Source of the DNA: CANKHA01 sp963731585
GTDB lineage: Bacteria; Pseudomonadota; Alphaproteobacteria; Rhizobiales; Xanthobacteraceae
Reading direction: 5' to 3'
Length of the DNA stretch: 64,000 nucleotides
Assembly (NCBI GenBank): GCA_963731585.1
Contig: CAVSWC010000013.1
Location: 620,001 to 684,000, forward strand
Part shown: positions 18,864 to 26,945 of the stretch, piece after piece
Numbering within the stretch: the first letter of the stretch is position 1
Layout of the letters: each line of letters starts with the position of its first letter
The notes under the pieces: generated by a model
The model's input: only the letters and a program-made list of their open reading frames with translations
Databases searched by the model: none
Told to the model about the DNA's origin: nothing
Translations under genes and position numbers: made by a program

Positions 18864-19949
18864 GTGGAATCCGGCAAAGCGTCCGCGCAAAAGATACCGA
18901 TCTCCTTGCTGACCGGCTTCCTTGGCAGCGGCAAGACCACGGTGCTCAATTACCTGCTGCGGCAGCCCGCCATGGCGAATGTCATGGTGATCGTCAACGA
19001 GTTCGGGGAAATCGGCCTCGACCATGAACTGGTCGAAAGCGCGACCGATGATCTGGTTCTGCTCCAGAGCGGATGCTTGTGCTGCACCATCCGCGGCGAT
19101 CTCATCGAAACGCTACAGACCTTGTTTTCAAAGCGCTCGCGCTCAGAAATTCCGGCATTCGATCGGGTGGTCATCGAAACGACCGGGCTCGCGGATCCAG
19201 CGCCGATCCTGCAGGCGATCATGACCGACGGGCTGGTGATGAGCCGATTTCAACTCGACGGGGTCATTGCCACTGTGGATGCCGTGGCTGGAGGCGCGAC
19301 CCTCGACCGGCATATCGAGGCGGTCAAGCAGGCGGCGGTTGCCGACCGGATTCTGCTGACCAAGACGGATCTTGTTGAGCAGGACGAATCTCAGGCGATG
19401 GAGCACCGCTTGCGCGGACTCAATCCGGCGGCGCCGATCCAGCGCATCAGTGGCGGCAAGGTCGATCCGGGTCAGCTGTTCGACGTCGGCCTCTATAATC
19501 TGGCGACCAAGAGCATCGACGTGCAGCGCTGGCTGCAGGAAGAAAAATATGCGCAGGCGCAGCACGGCCACCGCCATCATGGGCACGCGCATGACGGCGA
19601 ACATGCCGGCAATGACGTCAATCGGCACGACGATCACATCAGGGCAGTGAGCCTGGTTGTGGACGAGCCGGTCCCTGGCGAGGCGCTTGATCGCTGGCTG
19701 AGATCACTGCTCCAGTTCAAAGGGCCCGATCTTCTGCGCTTCAAGGGCATCATCAACGTCGCCGGCATGCAGGGCCCGATCGTCGTGCACGGCGTGCAAC
19801 ACGTCATCTATCCGCCGGTCGCGCTCAAGAGCTGGCCAAGCAGCGACCGCCGCACGCGGATGGTGTTCATCACCTATGACATCGACGAAAAAATGCTCCG
19901 CGATTCGCTAAATGAGTTGACCAAGGAGGCTAACGCGGCGTTTCCTTGA
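18864..19949 (+). CDS. CobW/ZNG1-type GTPase, metal chaperone (COG0523)
   Basis: A 361-residue GTPase. The Walker A P-loop is GFLGSGKTTVLN; the metal-binding CXCC motif appears as GCLCC (near residue 72); the G-loop specificity motif TKTD is at about 170. A histidine-rich linker (HGHRHHGHAHDGEHAG) lies near residues 237-255, and the CobW C-terminal domain follows. The family delivers Zn, Co or Fe to target enzymes. It starts at a GTG with GGAG eight bases upstream. Its place in a cluster with a Rieske oxygenase, bicupins and a metal-dependent amidohydrolase suggests that one of these metalloenzymes is the client; this is inferred. Confidence 0.87.
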   Translation: MESGKASAQKIPISLLTGFLGSGKTTVLNYLLRQPAMANVMVIVNEFGEIGLDHELVESATDDLVLLQSGCLCCTIRGDLIETLQTLFSKRSRSEIPAFDRVVIETTGLADPAPILQAIMTDGLVMSRFQLDGVIATVDAVAGGATLDRHIEAVKQAAVADRILLTKTDLVEQDESQAMEHRLRGLNPAAPIQRISGGKVDPGQLFDVGLYNLATKSIDVQRWLQEEKYAQAQHGHRHHGHAHDGEHAGNDVNRHDDHIRAVSLVVDEPVPGEALDRWLRSLLQFKGPDLLRFKGIINVAGMQGPIVVHGVQHVIYPPVALKSWPSSDRRTRMVFITYDIDEKMLRDSLNELTKEANAAFP

Positions 19950-19970
19950 GAGTTTGAATGCCCGTAGCGG

Positions 19971-20876
19971 TCAATCCTGCGACTTCATCGCGGTTTGCAG
20001 AAGATCGATGAAGGCGATGGTCTTGGCGGGCAGATATTTAGTCTTGGAATAGTAGGCCCGCATGCGTTCCTGCGAATGCGTAATGTCCTCAAAGATCGGC
20101 TTGAGCTTTCCCTTCGCCAGTTCGGTCCGCACGCTATAGCGCGGAACCTTGATGATCCCGACGCCATCAAGCGCGGCCTGAGTCAAAATCGCGGAGCTGT
20201 TTGAGGAGAATGAACCCTTCACCTCAACCATGATTTCCCGCGAGCCTTTCTTAAACAGCCATTTTCTCGGCGAAAAAGACGAATTGGCCAAACAATTATG
20301 CGCTCGCAGGTCCTGCGGCTCGCCCGGCTTGCCATGTCGGCGGAAATAACCCGGTGACGCGCAGACAACGTGCCGGATCGGTCCGATATCCCGCTCCACC
20401 AGGCCGGGTGCCGCCGGCTTGCTATTCGCCACAATCACATCGCATCCGTCCTCGATCGGATCGCGGGAACGGGACTCCGTAATGAGGTCAACACGAAGCT
20501 GAGGATACCGGCGGATGAAACCCGGCATCAGCGGCGCGAGTATCCAGCGGGCGTAACTCGTGGTCGCATGGATGCGGAGCGATCCGTAGGGACCGGTCTG
20601 AACGTTGCGCGTCTCGGTAACAAAGTCGTCGAGATTTTCGAGCAGCTGCAGACAGTTTCCAAAGAGGTGCTTGCCGGCCTCGGTCAGCGTCACGCCGTGC
20701 GGTGAACGGTTGAGCAAGGAAAATCCGAGCGCATCTTCGAGTTCGCTCATGTGCTTGCTGACAACGGAGGGGGTCGTGCGCAAGTCGCGGGCGGCCTGGG
20801 TGAAGCTACGCCGTTCGGCCACGCGTACAAACGTATTGAGCTTGTTTAAGTCTCTGAGCGTGGGCATCGAAGACAT
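19971..20876 (-). CDS. LysR-family transcriptional regulator
   Basis: A 301-residue regulator. The winged helix-turn-helix spans residues 8-65: LNTFVRVAERRSFTQAARDL and PSVVSKHMSELEDALGFSL. The effector-binding domain follows. It is divergently oriented from the amidohydrolase gene at 21128, the classical LysR arrangement, so it probably controls that gene and perhaps the upstream cluster; the inducer is unknown. The 251-bp gap between the two starts holds a palindrome (21045-21057). Confidence 0.87.
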   Translation of the reverse strand: MSSMPTLRDLNKLNTFVRVAERRSFTQAARDLRTTPSVVSKHMSELEDALGFSLLNRSPHGVTLTEAGKHLFGNCLQLLENLDDFVTETRNVQTGPYGSLRIHATTSYARWILAPLMPGFIRRYPQLRVDLITESRSRDPIEDGCDVIVANSKPAAPGLVERDIGPIRHVVCASPGYFRRHGKPGEPQDLRAHNCLANSSFSPRKWLFKKGSREIMVEVKGSFSSNSSAILTQAALDGVGIIKVPRYSVRTELAKGKLKPIFEDITHSQERMRAYYSKTKYLPAKTIAFIDLLQTAMKSQD

Positions 20877-21044
20877 TTTTTCCGAACTCCCATTCGGCTA
20901 GCCGCCTTCACCGGAGACAGTTAGCATAACAAGCCCAAATAACGAAACACGCCAAGGGGTTAGCTCAGCCGTGCAGCGGGAGAACAGCGGACCCCGCCGG
21001 TGTTGGCCGCTGCCGCGACAATCCATCGCTCGCGGAAACACCAT

Positions 21045-21109
21045 TGTTCCAGGAACATGGATACCGCCGCTACTTGCGAGCGGCTACGATTGGTTGTTTG
21101 GGAACATGG
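21045..21109. promoter_or_regulatory. Candidate operator: TGTTCC-A-GGAACA palindrome and a repeated GGAACATGG
   Basis: A perfect 6+1+6 inverted repeat TGTTCCAGGAACA occupies 21045-21057. The half-site GGAACATGG occurs at 21052-21060 and again at 21101-21109, 49 bp apart. It lies between a LysR gene and the divergent amidohydrolase gene, whose ATG is at 21128, so it may be a regulator-binding site. It is not a typical T-N11-A LysR box, and another regulator may use it. Confidence 0.33.
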
Positions 21110-21127
21110 CGCGGAGAAATCAAAAAT

Positions 21128-22789
21128 ATGCCGGGTAAAGTTTTGGCGATTAAGGGCGGCAAGCTGATCGACGGCACCGGCCGTCAGCCGGTCGAAAATT
21201 CCGTCGTCCTGATCGAGGGCGGCAGGTTCAAGGCGGTCGGCGCGGCGGGGGCCGTCCCGATCCCGCCCGACGCCGAGGTGATCGACGCCGCCGGGCTGAC
21301 CGTTATGCCGGGCTTCATGGATGGGCATGGCCATTTAGAAGACTTCCACGGCGAACTCTACCTCCATCTCGGCATCACCAGCGTCTTCTCCATCAACACC
21401 TTCCAGGACGGGCCCTGGAATCTGGCACAGAAGCGGGGAACCGAGCTCGGCAAGATCCGCGGGCCGCGCATTTTCGTGGCGGGCCGGGCGATCGGCGGCG
21501 AGCGCGCTATTCCCGAGGGGGCGTCCGACAGCCGGACCAGCCGCGGCAACATCACCGTAAGGAACGCCGAAGAGGCGCGTCAGGCGGTGCGTAGAAAGAA
21601 GGAACTGGGCTGCGACCAGATCAAGCTCAACGAGTTTCTGGAATTCGACCTGGTGAAAGTCGTCGCCGACGAGGCGCATAGCCTCGGCATGGGGGTGACC
21701 ACCCACAGCGTGGACGCTATCCAGTCCTCGAATGCGGGCGTCGATGCCATCGAGCACATCTGGTCGATTGGGAACAGCACCATTCTTTATCCGCCGTCGC
21801 GGATGAGGTTGCACAACGATCGTCTGCAAGGCCTGATCGATCAAGAAACGGTCTGCGGCTATTACCAGACCGAGAATTACCAGCCCATCATCGATGTGAT
21901 GGTACAAAACCAGACTGCCTGGACGCCGACGCTTGCCAAGATCGTCCGGCCATTGTCTTCCTACGCCGAGCGCTTCCGCGAGAAGGAAAAAGAGATCCTG
22001 GACAATCCGAAGAATGGTTTGCCCGCATCGGTGCGTGCCATCACGGACAACGCCTACAACAAGCTGTTCAAGCGCTACTCGCGCGAAGAGCTCGACCTGG
22101 CCAAGCTCGGATTGGAAAAGTCATATGAGTTCACGCGCCGCTTCGTCGAGGCCGGCGGCAGGCTCAAGGAAGGCTCCGATCCGCCGCGCGGCATGGCCGC
22201 GCTTCTGATGCATCAGGCCATGGCGATGGATGTCGAGGCCGGGGTGCCGAATATGATGTCGATTGTGTCCGCCACGCTGAACGTCGCCAAGGCCTTCCGC
22301 AAGGACAAGGACTACGGCAGCGTCGAGGTCGGCAAAGTCGCGGACCTTTCCCTTGTCGCGGGCGATCCGTTGCAGGATATCTGGACGACAACCAACGTCA
22401 AACTGGTTGTTAAGGACGGCAAAGTGATCGACCCCACCTTCACCGGCTACAAGAATCCGATCCCGTCCTTCTACGCCTACCAGTCACAGCCCGCGGATCT
22501 TGAGATTTCACCCTTCTCGACCTTGCAATCCGAGCCGACGACCATCCGCGTGAAAGGCGACGGGATGTGGCCGTTTCATCGTGTCATGCTGAAACGGGAA
22601 TTCGGCAGCCTGTTCAATTTCAACTCCATCGAACTGCCGACAAAGTACATCTCCAAAACCGAACTCGAAGCGACGATACCCCCCGAGCATATCACGGAGG
22701 CCGGAACCTACACCGTCACGGTGAAGGCTGAAGGCGAAATTATGCCGGAGTCCAATCGTGCTCATCTGATCGTGGGTTTCAGGCAATAG
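21128..22789 (+). CDS. Metal-dependent amidohydrolase with C-terminal Ig/TIG-like domain
   Basis: A 553-residue hydrolase. The first beta-sandwich region (GGKLIDGTGRQPVENSVVLIEGG) leads to the metal motif MDGHGHLEDF (HxH). The lysine in CDQIKLNE, histidines in THSVDA and AIEHIWS, and the Asp in EGSDPPRGM complete the site. AVAKAFRKDKDYGSVEVGKVADLSLV is typical of the family's closing sandwich. The last 100 residues, from YAYQSQPADLE, are a beta-rich segment with TYTVTVKAEGE and SNRAHLIVGF, not usual in amidohydrolases. The start is the ATG at 21128 (GGAG upstream); a longer frame is rejected because it would cover the operator candidate. It probably hydrolyses an amide or a cyclic ring; the substrate is unknown. 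Confidence 0.85.
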   Translation: MPGKVLAIKGGKLIDGTGRQPVENSVVLIEGGRFKAVGAAGAVPIPPDAEVIDAAGLTVMPGFMDGHGHLEDFHGELYLHLGITSVFSINTFQDGPWNLAQKRGTELGKIRGPRIFVAGRAIGGERAIPEGASDSRTSRGNITVRNAEEARQAVRRKKELGCDQIKLNEFLEFDLVKVVADEAHSLGMGVTTHSVDAIQSSNAGVDAIEHIWSIGNSTILYPPSRMRLHNDRLQGLIDQETVCGYYQTENYQPIIDVMVQNQTAWTPTLAKIVRPLSSYAERFREKEKEILDNPKNGLPASVRAITDNAYNKLFKRYSREELDLAKLGLEKSYEFTRRFVEAGGRLKEGSDPPRGMAALLMHQAMAMDVEAGVPNMMSIVSATLNVAKAFRKDKDYGSVEVGKVADLSLVAGDPLQDIWTTTNVKLVVKDGKVIDPTFTGYKNPIPSFYAYQSQPADLEISPFSTLQSEPTTIRVKGDGMWPFHRVMLKREFGSLFNFNSIELPTKYISKTELEATIPPEHITEAGTYTVTVKAEGEIMPESNRAHLIVGFRQ

Positions 22790-22817
22790 CCGCCGAAGTT
22801 CCTCCGGCGGCTTTTTT
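22788..22817 (+). terminator. Rho-independent terminator after the amidohydrolase gene
   Basis: An 8-bp stem AGCCGCCG (22788-22795) pairs with CGGCGGCT (22805-22812) across a 9-nt loop and runs into six T residues (22812-22817). The stem begins inside the stop codon. This is a good intrinsic terminator and separates the amidohydrolase from the VOC gene. Confidence 0.82.
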
Positions 22818-22902
22818 GACGCGTGGCTTAGGTCGGGAGCACTCGCCGTGTCAGGAAAAACTACTGTAATGTTGCCCCGCGCGCGAACGAGGGGAGGCCA
22901 CA

Positions 22903-23802
22903 TTGATACCAGTAAGTCGGCTCGGGCATGTCACTTTCGAGACGCCCGACATTGAGAAGCAGATCGATCATTACACTAGAATCGTCGGCCTCACCGTCGC
23001 AGCGCAGGAAAAGGACCGCGCTATCCTGGCCACTCATTTGGGAGAGGAAGCCTTGGTACTGGAGCGCGGGCCGCGCGAGCGGACCACCGCTGTATCGTTC
23101 CAGGTGGATGCGGATTTCGAAATGGCTCGCGGCCGCAAGGAATTGCAGGACCGCGGCATCCGGAGCGAGGCCCGCACCAATATCAGCGGTGGAATCGAAA
23201 ATGCCGCGGTCTTCGATGATCCGAACGGAACGCGCATCGAGCTTTTCTCGGAAAGCAAGCTGCTGTCCCGTTGCGACAGAGTCGGGGCAGCGCCGATCAA
23301 GATCGGCCATGTCGCCTTCGTGGTGCGCGACGCCAAGCAGATGGTGGATTTCTACACCAGCGTGTTGGGATTCCGGGTTTCCGACTGGGCTGGGGATTTC
23401 TTCGCCTTTCTGCGCTGCGGACCCGACCATCACACGGTGAATTTCCTCACCGGCGACGAGCAGCGCATGCATCACTTCGCCTTCGAGCTGAAGGACTGGG
23501 CGCATGTCCAAAGCGCCTGCGATCATCTCGGTCAGAAGGACGTGCGGATCATCTGGGGGCCGGGCCGCCACGGCATCGGGCACAATATCTTCGTCTATCA
23601 TTTCGATCCGGATCGGCGGGTCGTTGAGTTTTATGCCGAACTCGATCAGATGAAGAGCGAAGCGCTCGGTTATTTCGAGCCGCGTCCGTGGCACAAGGAT
23701 CGGCCGCAGCGGCCGAAAATCTGGACCGATTTTGAAGCCGCGCGGCTCACCTGGGGTCCGCCGCCGACACCGGAATATCCCGCCAAGAAGAAGATTTCAT
23801 AA
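22903..23802 (+). CDS. Two-domain VOC family protein (type I extradiol dioxygenase/glyoxalase fold)
   Basis: A 299-residue protein with two VOC modules. The N-terminal one starts RLGHVTFETPDIEKQI. The C-terminal one begins IGHVAFVVRDAKQMVDFYTSVLGF and has MHHFAFELKD and VVEFYAELDQ, providing His, His and Glu metal ligands. This is the ligand set of 2,3-dihydroxybiphenyl-type extradiol dioxygenases, though other VOC activities are possible. The start is a TTG at 22903, supported by GGGGAGG (22891-22897). It follows the terminator of the amidohydrolase gene and is transcribed separately or from its own promoter. In this cluster a ring-cleaving role is attractive but unproven. Confidence 0.82.
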   Translation: MIPVSRLGHVTFETPDIEKQIDHYTRIVGLTVAAQEKDRAILATHLGEEALVLERGPRERTTAVSFQVDADFEMARGRKELQDRGIRSEARTNISGGIENAAVFDDPNGTRIELFSESKLLSRCDRVGAAPIKIGHVAFVVRDAKQMVDFYTSVLGFRVSDWAGDFFAFLRCGPDHHTVNFLTGDEQRMHHFAFELKDWAHVQSACDHLGQKDVRIIWGPGRHGIGHNIFVYHFDPDRRVVEFYAELDQMKSEALGYFEPRPWHKDRPQRPKIWTDFEAARLTWGPPPTPEYPAKKKIS

Positions 23803-23816
23803 GCGCTCCGGCGAAG

Positions 23817-24896
23817 TCATTTCGGTCGCGGATCGTGTAAATTATCGTCGGGCATTTTCATTTCGCCGCGCCGGAGCTGATTGACCGCCTGCAGCAGCGA
23901 GCGCGCGGCATTGCGCGTCTCTTCCTGCACAGCCGTATCCTTGTCAAGCGCGTCGTGGCTTGTCGCATAGGGCTCCATGTATCCTATATAGGTACCCAGT
24001 TGCGATAAATGCCCCGCCTCGATCAGGCCCATGTCGGCGAGCCAACTGGCCAGACCGGTTCTCACCGCGCGCGCGCCGGTGGCATCGCCATGCACCACCA
24101 GGGAAAATACTCTGCCGGCCAGATGACGTGGATAATGCCAGCCATCCAGCTCCAGTTTCTTCGCCAATTCCGGTTTCTTACCCTGCGTGGATGTCGGGTC
24201 CGGGTTGCCGCCGTCGGCGCAGACCAGACGGTCGATCATCAGCTTCAATACGCTCGACGGATTATACCAGTTGACCGGGGAGACAATCATGATGCCATGC
24301 GCCGCCGCCCACATCGGATAGATGTCGTTCATCCAATCTTGCACCTGCCCTAGCGCATGGTTGGGATAGCAGGAGCAGGGCCAATGACAGAGCGGCATCG
24401 CCGTGGAGACGCAGGTCTTGCATGGAAAGATGCGGCGGCCGTATTCGGAAACCACCCGACTTAAATCCAATAGCTCGATTTCCAAGCCTTTCTCCCGCTC
24501 GAAAACCTCGTGCGCAAGGGCCGCAAGGCGCCAAGTCTTAGAGGTTTCGCCCGGACAACTATGCTCGCTGCGGGCGGCACCATTGATCAGCAGGATGCGC
24601 GAAGGTGAAGCTGGATCTTTCTGCCTCCGCTCTGCGTCTTTTATCCTGCGGCTGGCCTCGATCCATTCGACCGACAACTGATAGTTAGCATCAGCATAGC
24701 CGGGACCGGCGGGCTGGGTGTGCGGCGCCTTCCGGTTGTTGCTGTAGCCCTGCCAGGCGGCTTCGATAATCCTATCGACATCCCTTCGGATGCCGTCGAA
24801 GGCGGGGTCGGAGAACTGTTGCTGCATACGCTGTGAAAACTGCTCGCGCGTCAGCTCAACGCCGGGCATTTCCTTGCGAATGTTGAGTTTCGGCAT
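23817..24896 (-). CDS. NAD(P)H-dependent flavodoxin-like reductase with Cys-rich insert
   Basis: A 359-residue protein. An N-terminal 100 residues of unknown function precede a flavodoxin-like NADPH-dependent FMN reductase fold: ILLINGAARSEHSCPGETSKTWRL, IMIVSPVNWYNPSSVLKLMIDR and a nucleotide-binding loop. A cysteine cluster C159, C162, C170, C174 and C176 lies in the segment GRRIFPCKTC to CHWPCSCYP. It resembles iron-sulfur flavoproteins, but the spacing is not the canonical CX2CX2CX4-7C. It converges on the VOC gene from the right and has no other gene in its operon. Confidence 0.8.
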   Translation of the reverse strand: MPKLNIRKEMPGVELTREQFSQRMQQQFSDPAFDGIRRDVDRIIEAAWQGYSNNRKAPHTQPAGPGYADANYQLSVEWIEASRRIKDAERRQKDPASPSRILLINGAARSEHSCPGETSKTWRLAALAHEVFEREKGLEIELLDLSRVVSEYGRRIFPCKTCVSTAMPLCHWPCSCYPNHALGQVQDWMNDIYPMWAAAHGIMIVSPVNWYNPSSVLKLMIDRLVCADGGNPDPTSTQGKKPELAKKLELDGWHYPRHLAGRVFSLVVHGDATGARAVRTGLASWLADMGLIEAGHLSQLGTYIGYMEPYATSHDALDKDTAVQEETRNAARSLLQAVNQLRRGEMKMPDDNLHDPRPK

Positions 24897-25082
24897 GGCG
24901 CGCTGGCCTCAAATGAATGTCCTACGACCTTAAGTCGGGAAGAAACCAAACAGTTGCCAGCTTTCTTTCGCCGCGCCGGCATCTTGCGTACGAAACGGCT
25001 AACCATCCGAAAACACAGGTGGAACCGAAGCGGAAGCGTATACGTTTAGTACTGCTATTGATGTCCTGTGAGGTAGCGGCAG

Positions 25083-26945
25083 ATGCCCCAGGCGCGCGAA
25101 ACCCAGTCGAATCGACAGCTTTCGGAGGCGGAGGCAAAGGCATATGAGCGCCGCTATTTGTTCCGGCGCTTTTGGCTCAGCGGGTTGAGCTTTTGGAGCA
25201 CGCGGCGCGCCTGGATGCTTTCCATCGGGCTTGCCGCCGTCATTATCGTCAACATCGGTGTGCAATACGGACTGAACGTCTGGAACCGGCATTTTTTCGA
25301 CGCGCTGGAAAACCGTGATACCGCCGCCGCCATCAATCAAGGCCTTGTCTTCCCCCTGTTAGCCGCGGCCAGTGTTTTTCTCGGTGTATTTGCGGTCAAT
25401 CTTCGGATGGCGACACAGCGCTCCTGGCGTTTGTGGCTTACCCACAAGGTAGTAGACTACTGGTTGGCCAATGGCCGCTATTTCCAACTCAATCTAATCC
25501 GCGGCGATCATGGTAATCCGGAATATCGCATCGCCGAGGATTTGCGCGTCGGCACCGATGCACCGGTCGATTTCGCCGCCGGATTTTTCCAGGCGGTGCT
25601 TTCCGCGCTGACGTTTATCGTCGTGTTGTGGACTATTGGCGGCGCACTCACCATTACGCTTGGCGGCAGCGAAATCACGATACCGGGGTTTCTCGTCATC
25701 GGTGCCGTCGTCTATGCGGTGATTGCGAGCGGCTCGATGGTGATCATCGGCCGCCGCTTCGTGTCAGTGGCGGAAGCCAAGAACCAGTCGGAAGCCGAAT
25801 ACCGCTACGTGCTGACGCGGTTGCGCGAGAACGGCGAAAGCATCGCACTGCTTGGTGGCGAGGATGAAGAGCGCGCCGGCCTCGACAAGGCTCTCAACAA
25901 AGTGCTGCGCGCCTGGCGCGATCTTGCGGTTCAGCATATGCGCACCACCGTCGTCTCCCAGGGCAGTGGGCAGCTCGCGCCGGTGATTCCGGTGTTGCTA
26001 TGCGCACCGAAATTCTTGGCTGGCAGCATGTCATTGGGCGAAGTCATGCAGGCCGCCTCAGCCTTCGTGATTGTGCAGACGGCTTTCAGTTGGCTGGTGG
26101 ACAATTACCCGCGCTTTGCGGACTGGACCGCGTCGGCCCGGCGCGTAGGCTCGCTGCTGGTTTCACTCGACTCGCTCGAACGCGCGGAAGAATCCGGCGT
26201 TGGACATATCCAGCGCTCTGACAAGGGCAAAGCCGCGCTTCGACTCCGCGACGTCTCCGTGACACTCGACGACGGCACGCAGGTGATCAATGAAACCGAC
26301 GTCAGCATCCAGCCGGGCGAAAAGGTGCTGGTGGTCGGCGAATTGGGAACCGGCAAGAGCTCCCTGGTACGCGCGCTCGCTGGGCTGTGGCCCTGGGGCG
26401 GCGGCGAAATTCAATATCACAAGGGTTCAAAGTTATTCCTGCTCCCGCAGCGTCCCTACCTGCCGGTTGGTACGCTGCGGCGCGCGGTGAGTTACCCGTC
26501 GCCGGAAGACGAGTTCCAGCACGACAAAGTTGCGAAGGTGATGGAACAGGTGGGTCTGAAGAGTTTTGTAGGCCGGCTGGATGATGACGAGCCTTGGGAG
26601 CAGATCCTGTCAGGCGGCGAAAAGCAGCGGTTGGCTTTCGCGCGGCTGATCCTGCAGGAGCCGGATATCGTGGTTCTTGACGAGGCGACTTCCGCGCTTG
26701 ATCCTCCCAGCCAGGATAAGCTGATGGCTCTGCTGCGAAAGTATCTGGAGAAAGCGACCGTGCTCAGCGTCGGTCACCGGCCGGAGCTTGAGGCGTTCCA
26801 TGACCGCAAGCTGGTCATGGAGGCACGAAAGGACGGCGCCCGCCTGGTGCGCGACATTAACATTTTGGCGCCGCGTCGCCGCCGCTCGCGCTGGAAATGG
26901 CGCTTGCGCCGTAAAAAGAAACGGGGCAGGGCGGAGGCGGCATAG
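25083..26945 (+). CDS. SbmA/YddA-type ABC transporter (fused membrane and ATPase)
   Basis: A 620-residue protein. The membrane domain (residues 30-330) has a LxxxRGDHGNPEYRIAEDLR motif typical of the SbmA/BacA-YddA family. The ATPase has Walker A GELGTGKSS, signature LSGGEKQR and Walker B IVVLDEATSALD. The last 40 residues are highly basic (RRRRSRWKWRLRRKKKR). These proteins carry peptides, vitamin B12 or fatty acids; the cargo is unknown. The stop (TAG) is immediately followed by the ATG of the next ABC gene, so they are cotranslated. The start follows GAGGTAG. Confidence 0.88.
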   Translation: MPQARETQSNRQLSEAEAKAYERRYLFRRFWLSGLSFWSTRRAWMLSIGLAAVIIVNIGVQYGLNVWNRHFFDALENRDTAAAINQGLVFPLLAAASVFLGVFAVNLRMATQRSWRLWLTHKVVDYWLANGRYFQLNLIRGDHGNPEYRIAEDLRVGTDAPVDFAAGFFQAVLSALTFIVVLWTIGGALTITLGGSEITIPGFLVIGAVVYAVIASGSMVIIGRRFVSVAEAKNQSEAEYRYVLTRLRENGESIALLGGEDEERAGLDKALNKVLRAWRDLAVQHMRTTVVSQGSGQLAPVIPVLLCAPKFLAGSMSLGEVMQAASAFVIVQTAFSWLVDNYPRFADWTASARRVGSLLVSLDSLERAEESGVGHIQRSDKGKAALRLRDVSVTLDDGTQVINETDVSIQPGEKVLVVGELGTGKSSLVRALAGLWPWGGGEIQYHKGSKLFLLPQRPYLPVGTLRRAVSYPSPEDEFQHDKVAKVMEQVGLKSFVGRLDDDEPWEQILSGGEKQRLAFARLILQEPDIVVLDEATSALDPPSQDKLMALLRKYLEKATVLSVGHRPELEAFHDRKLVMEARKDGARLVRDINILAPRRRRSRWKWRLRRKKKRGRAEAA

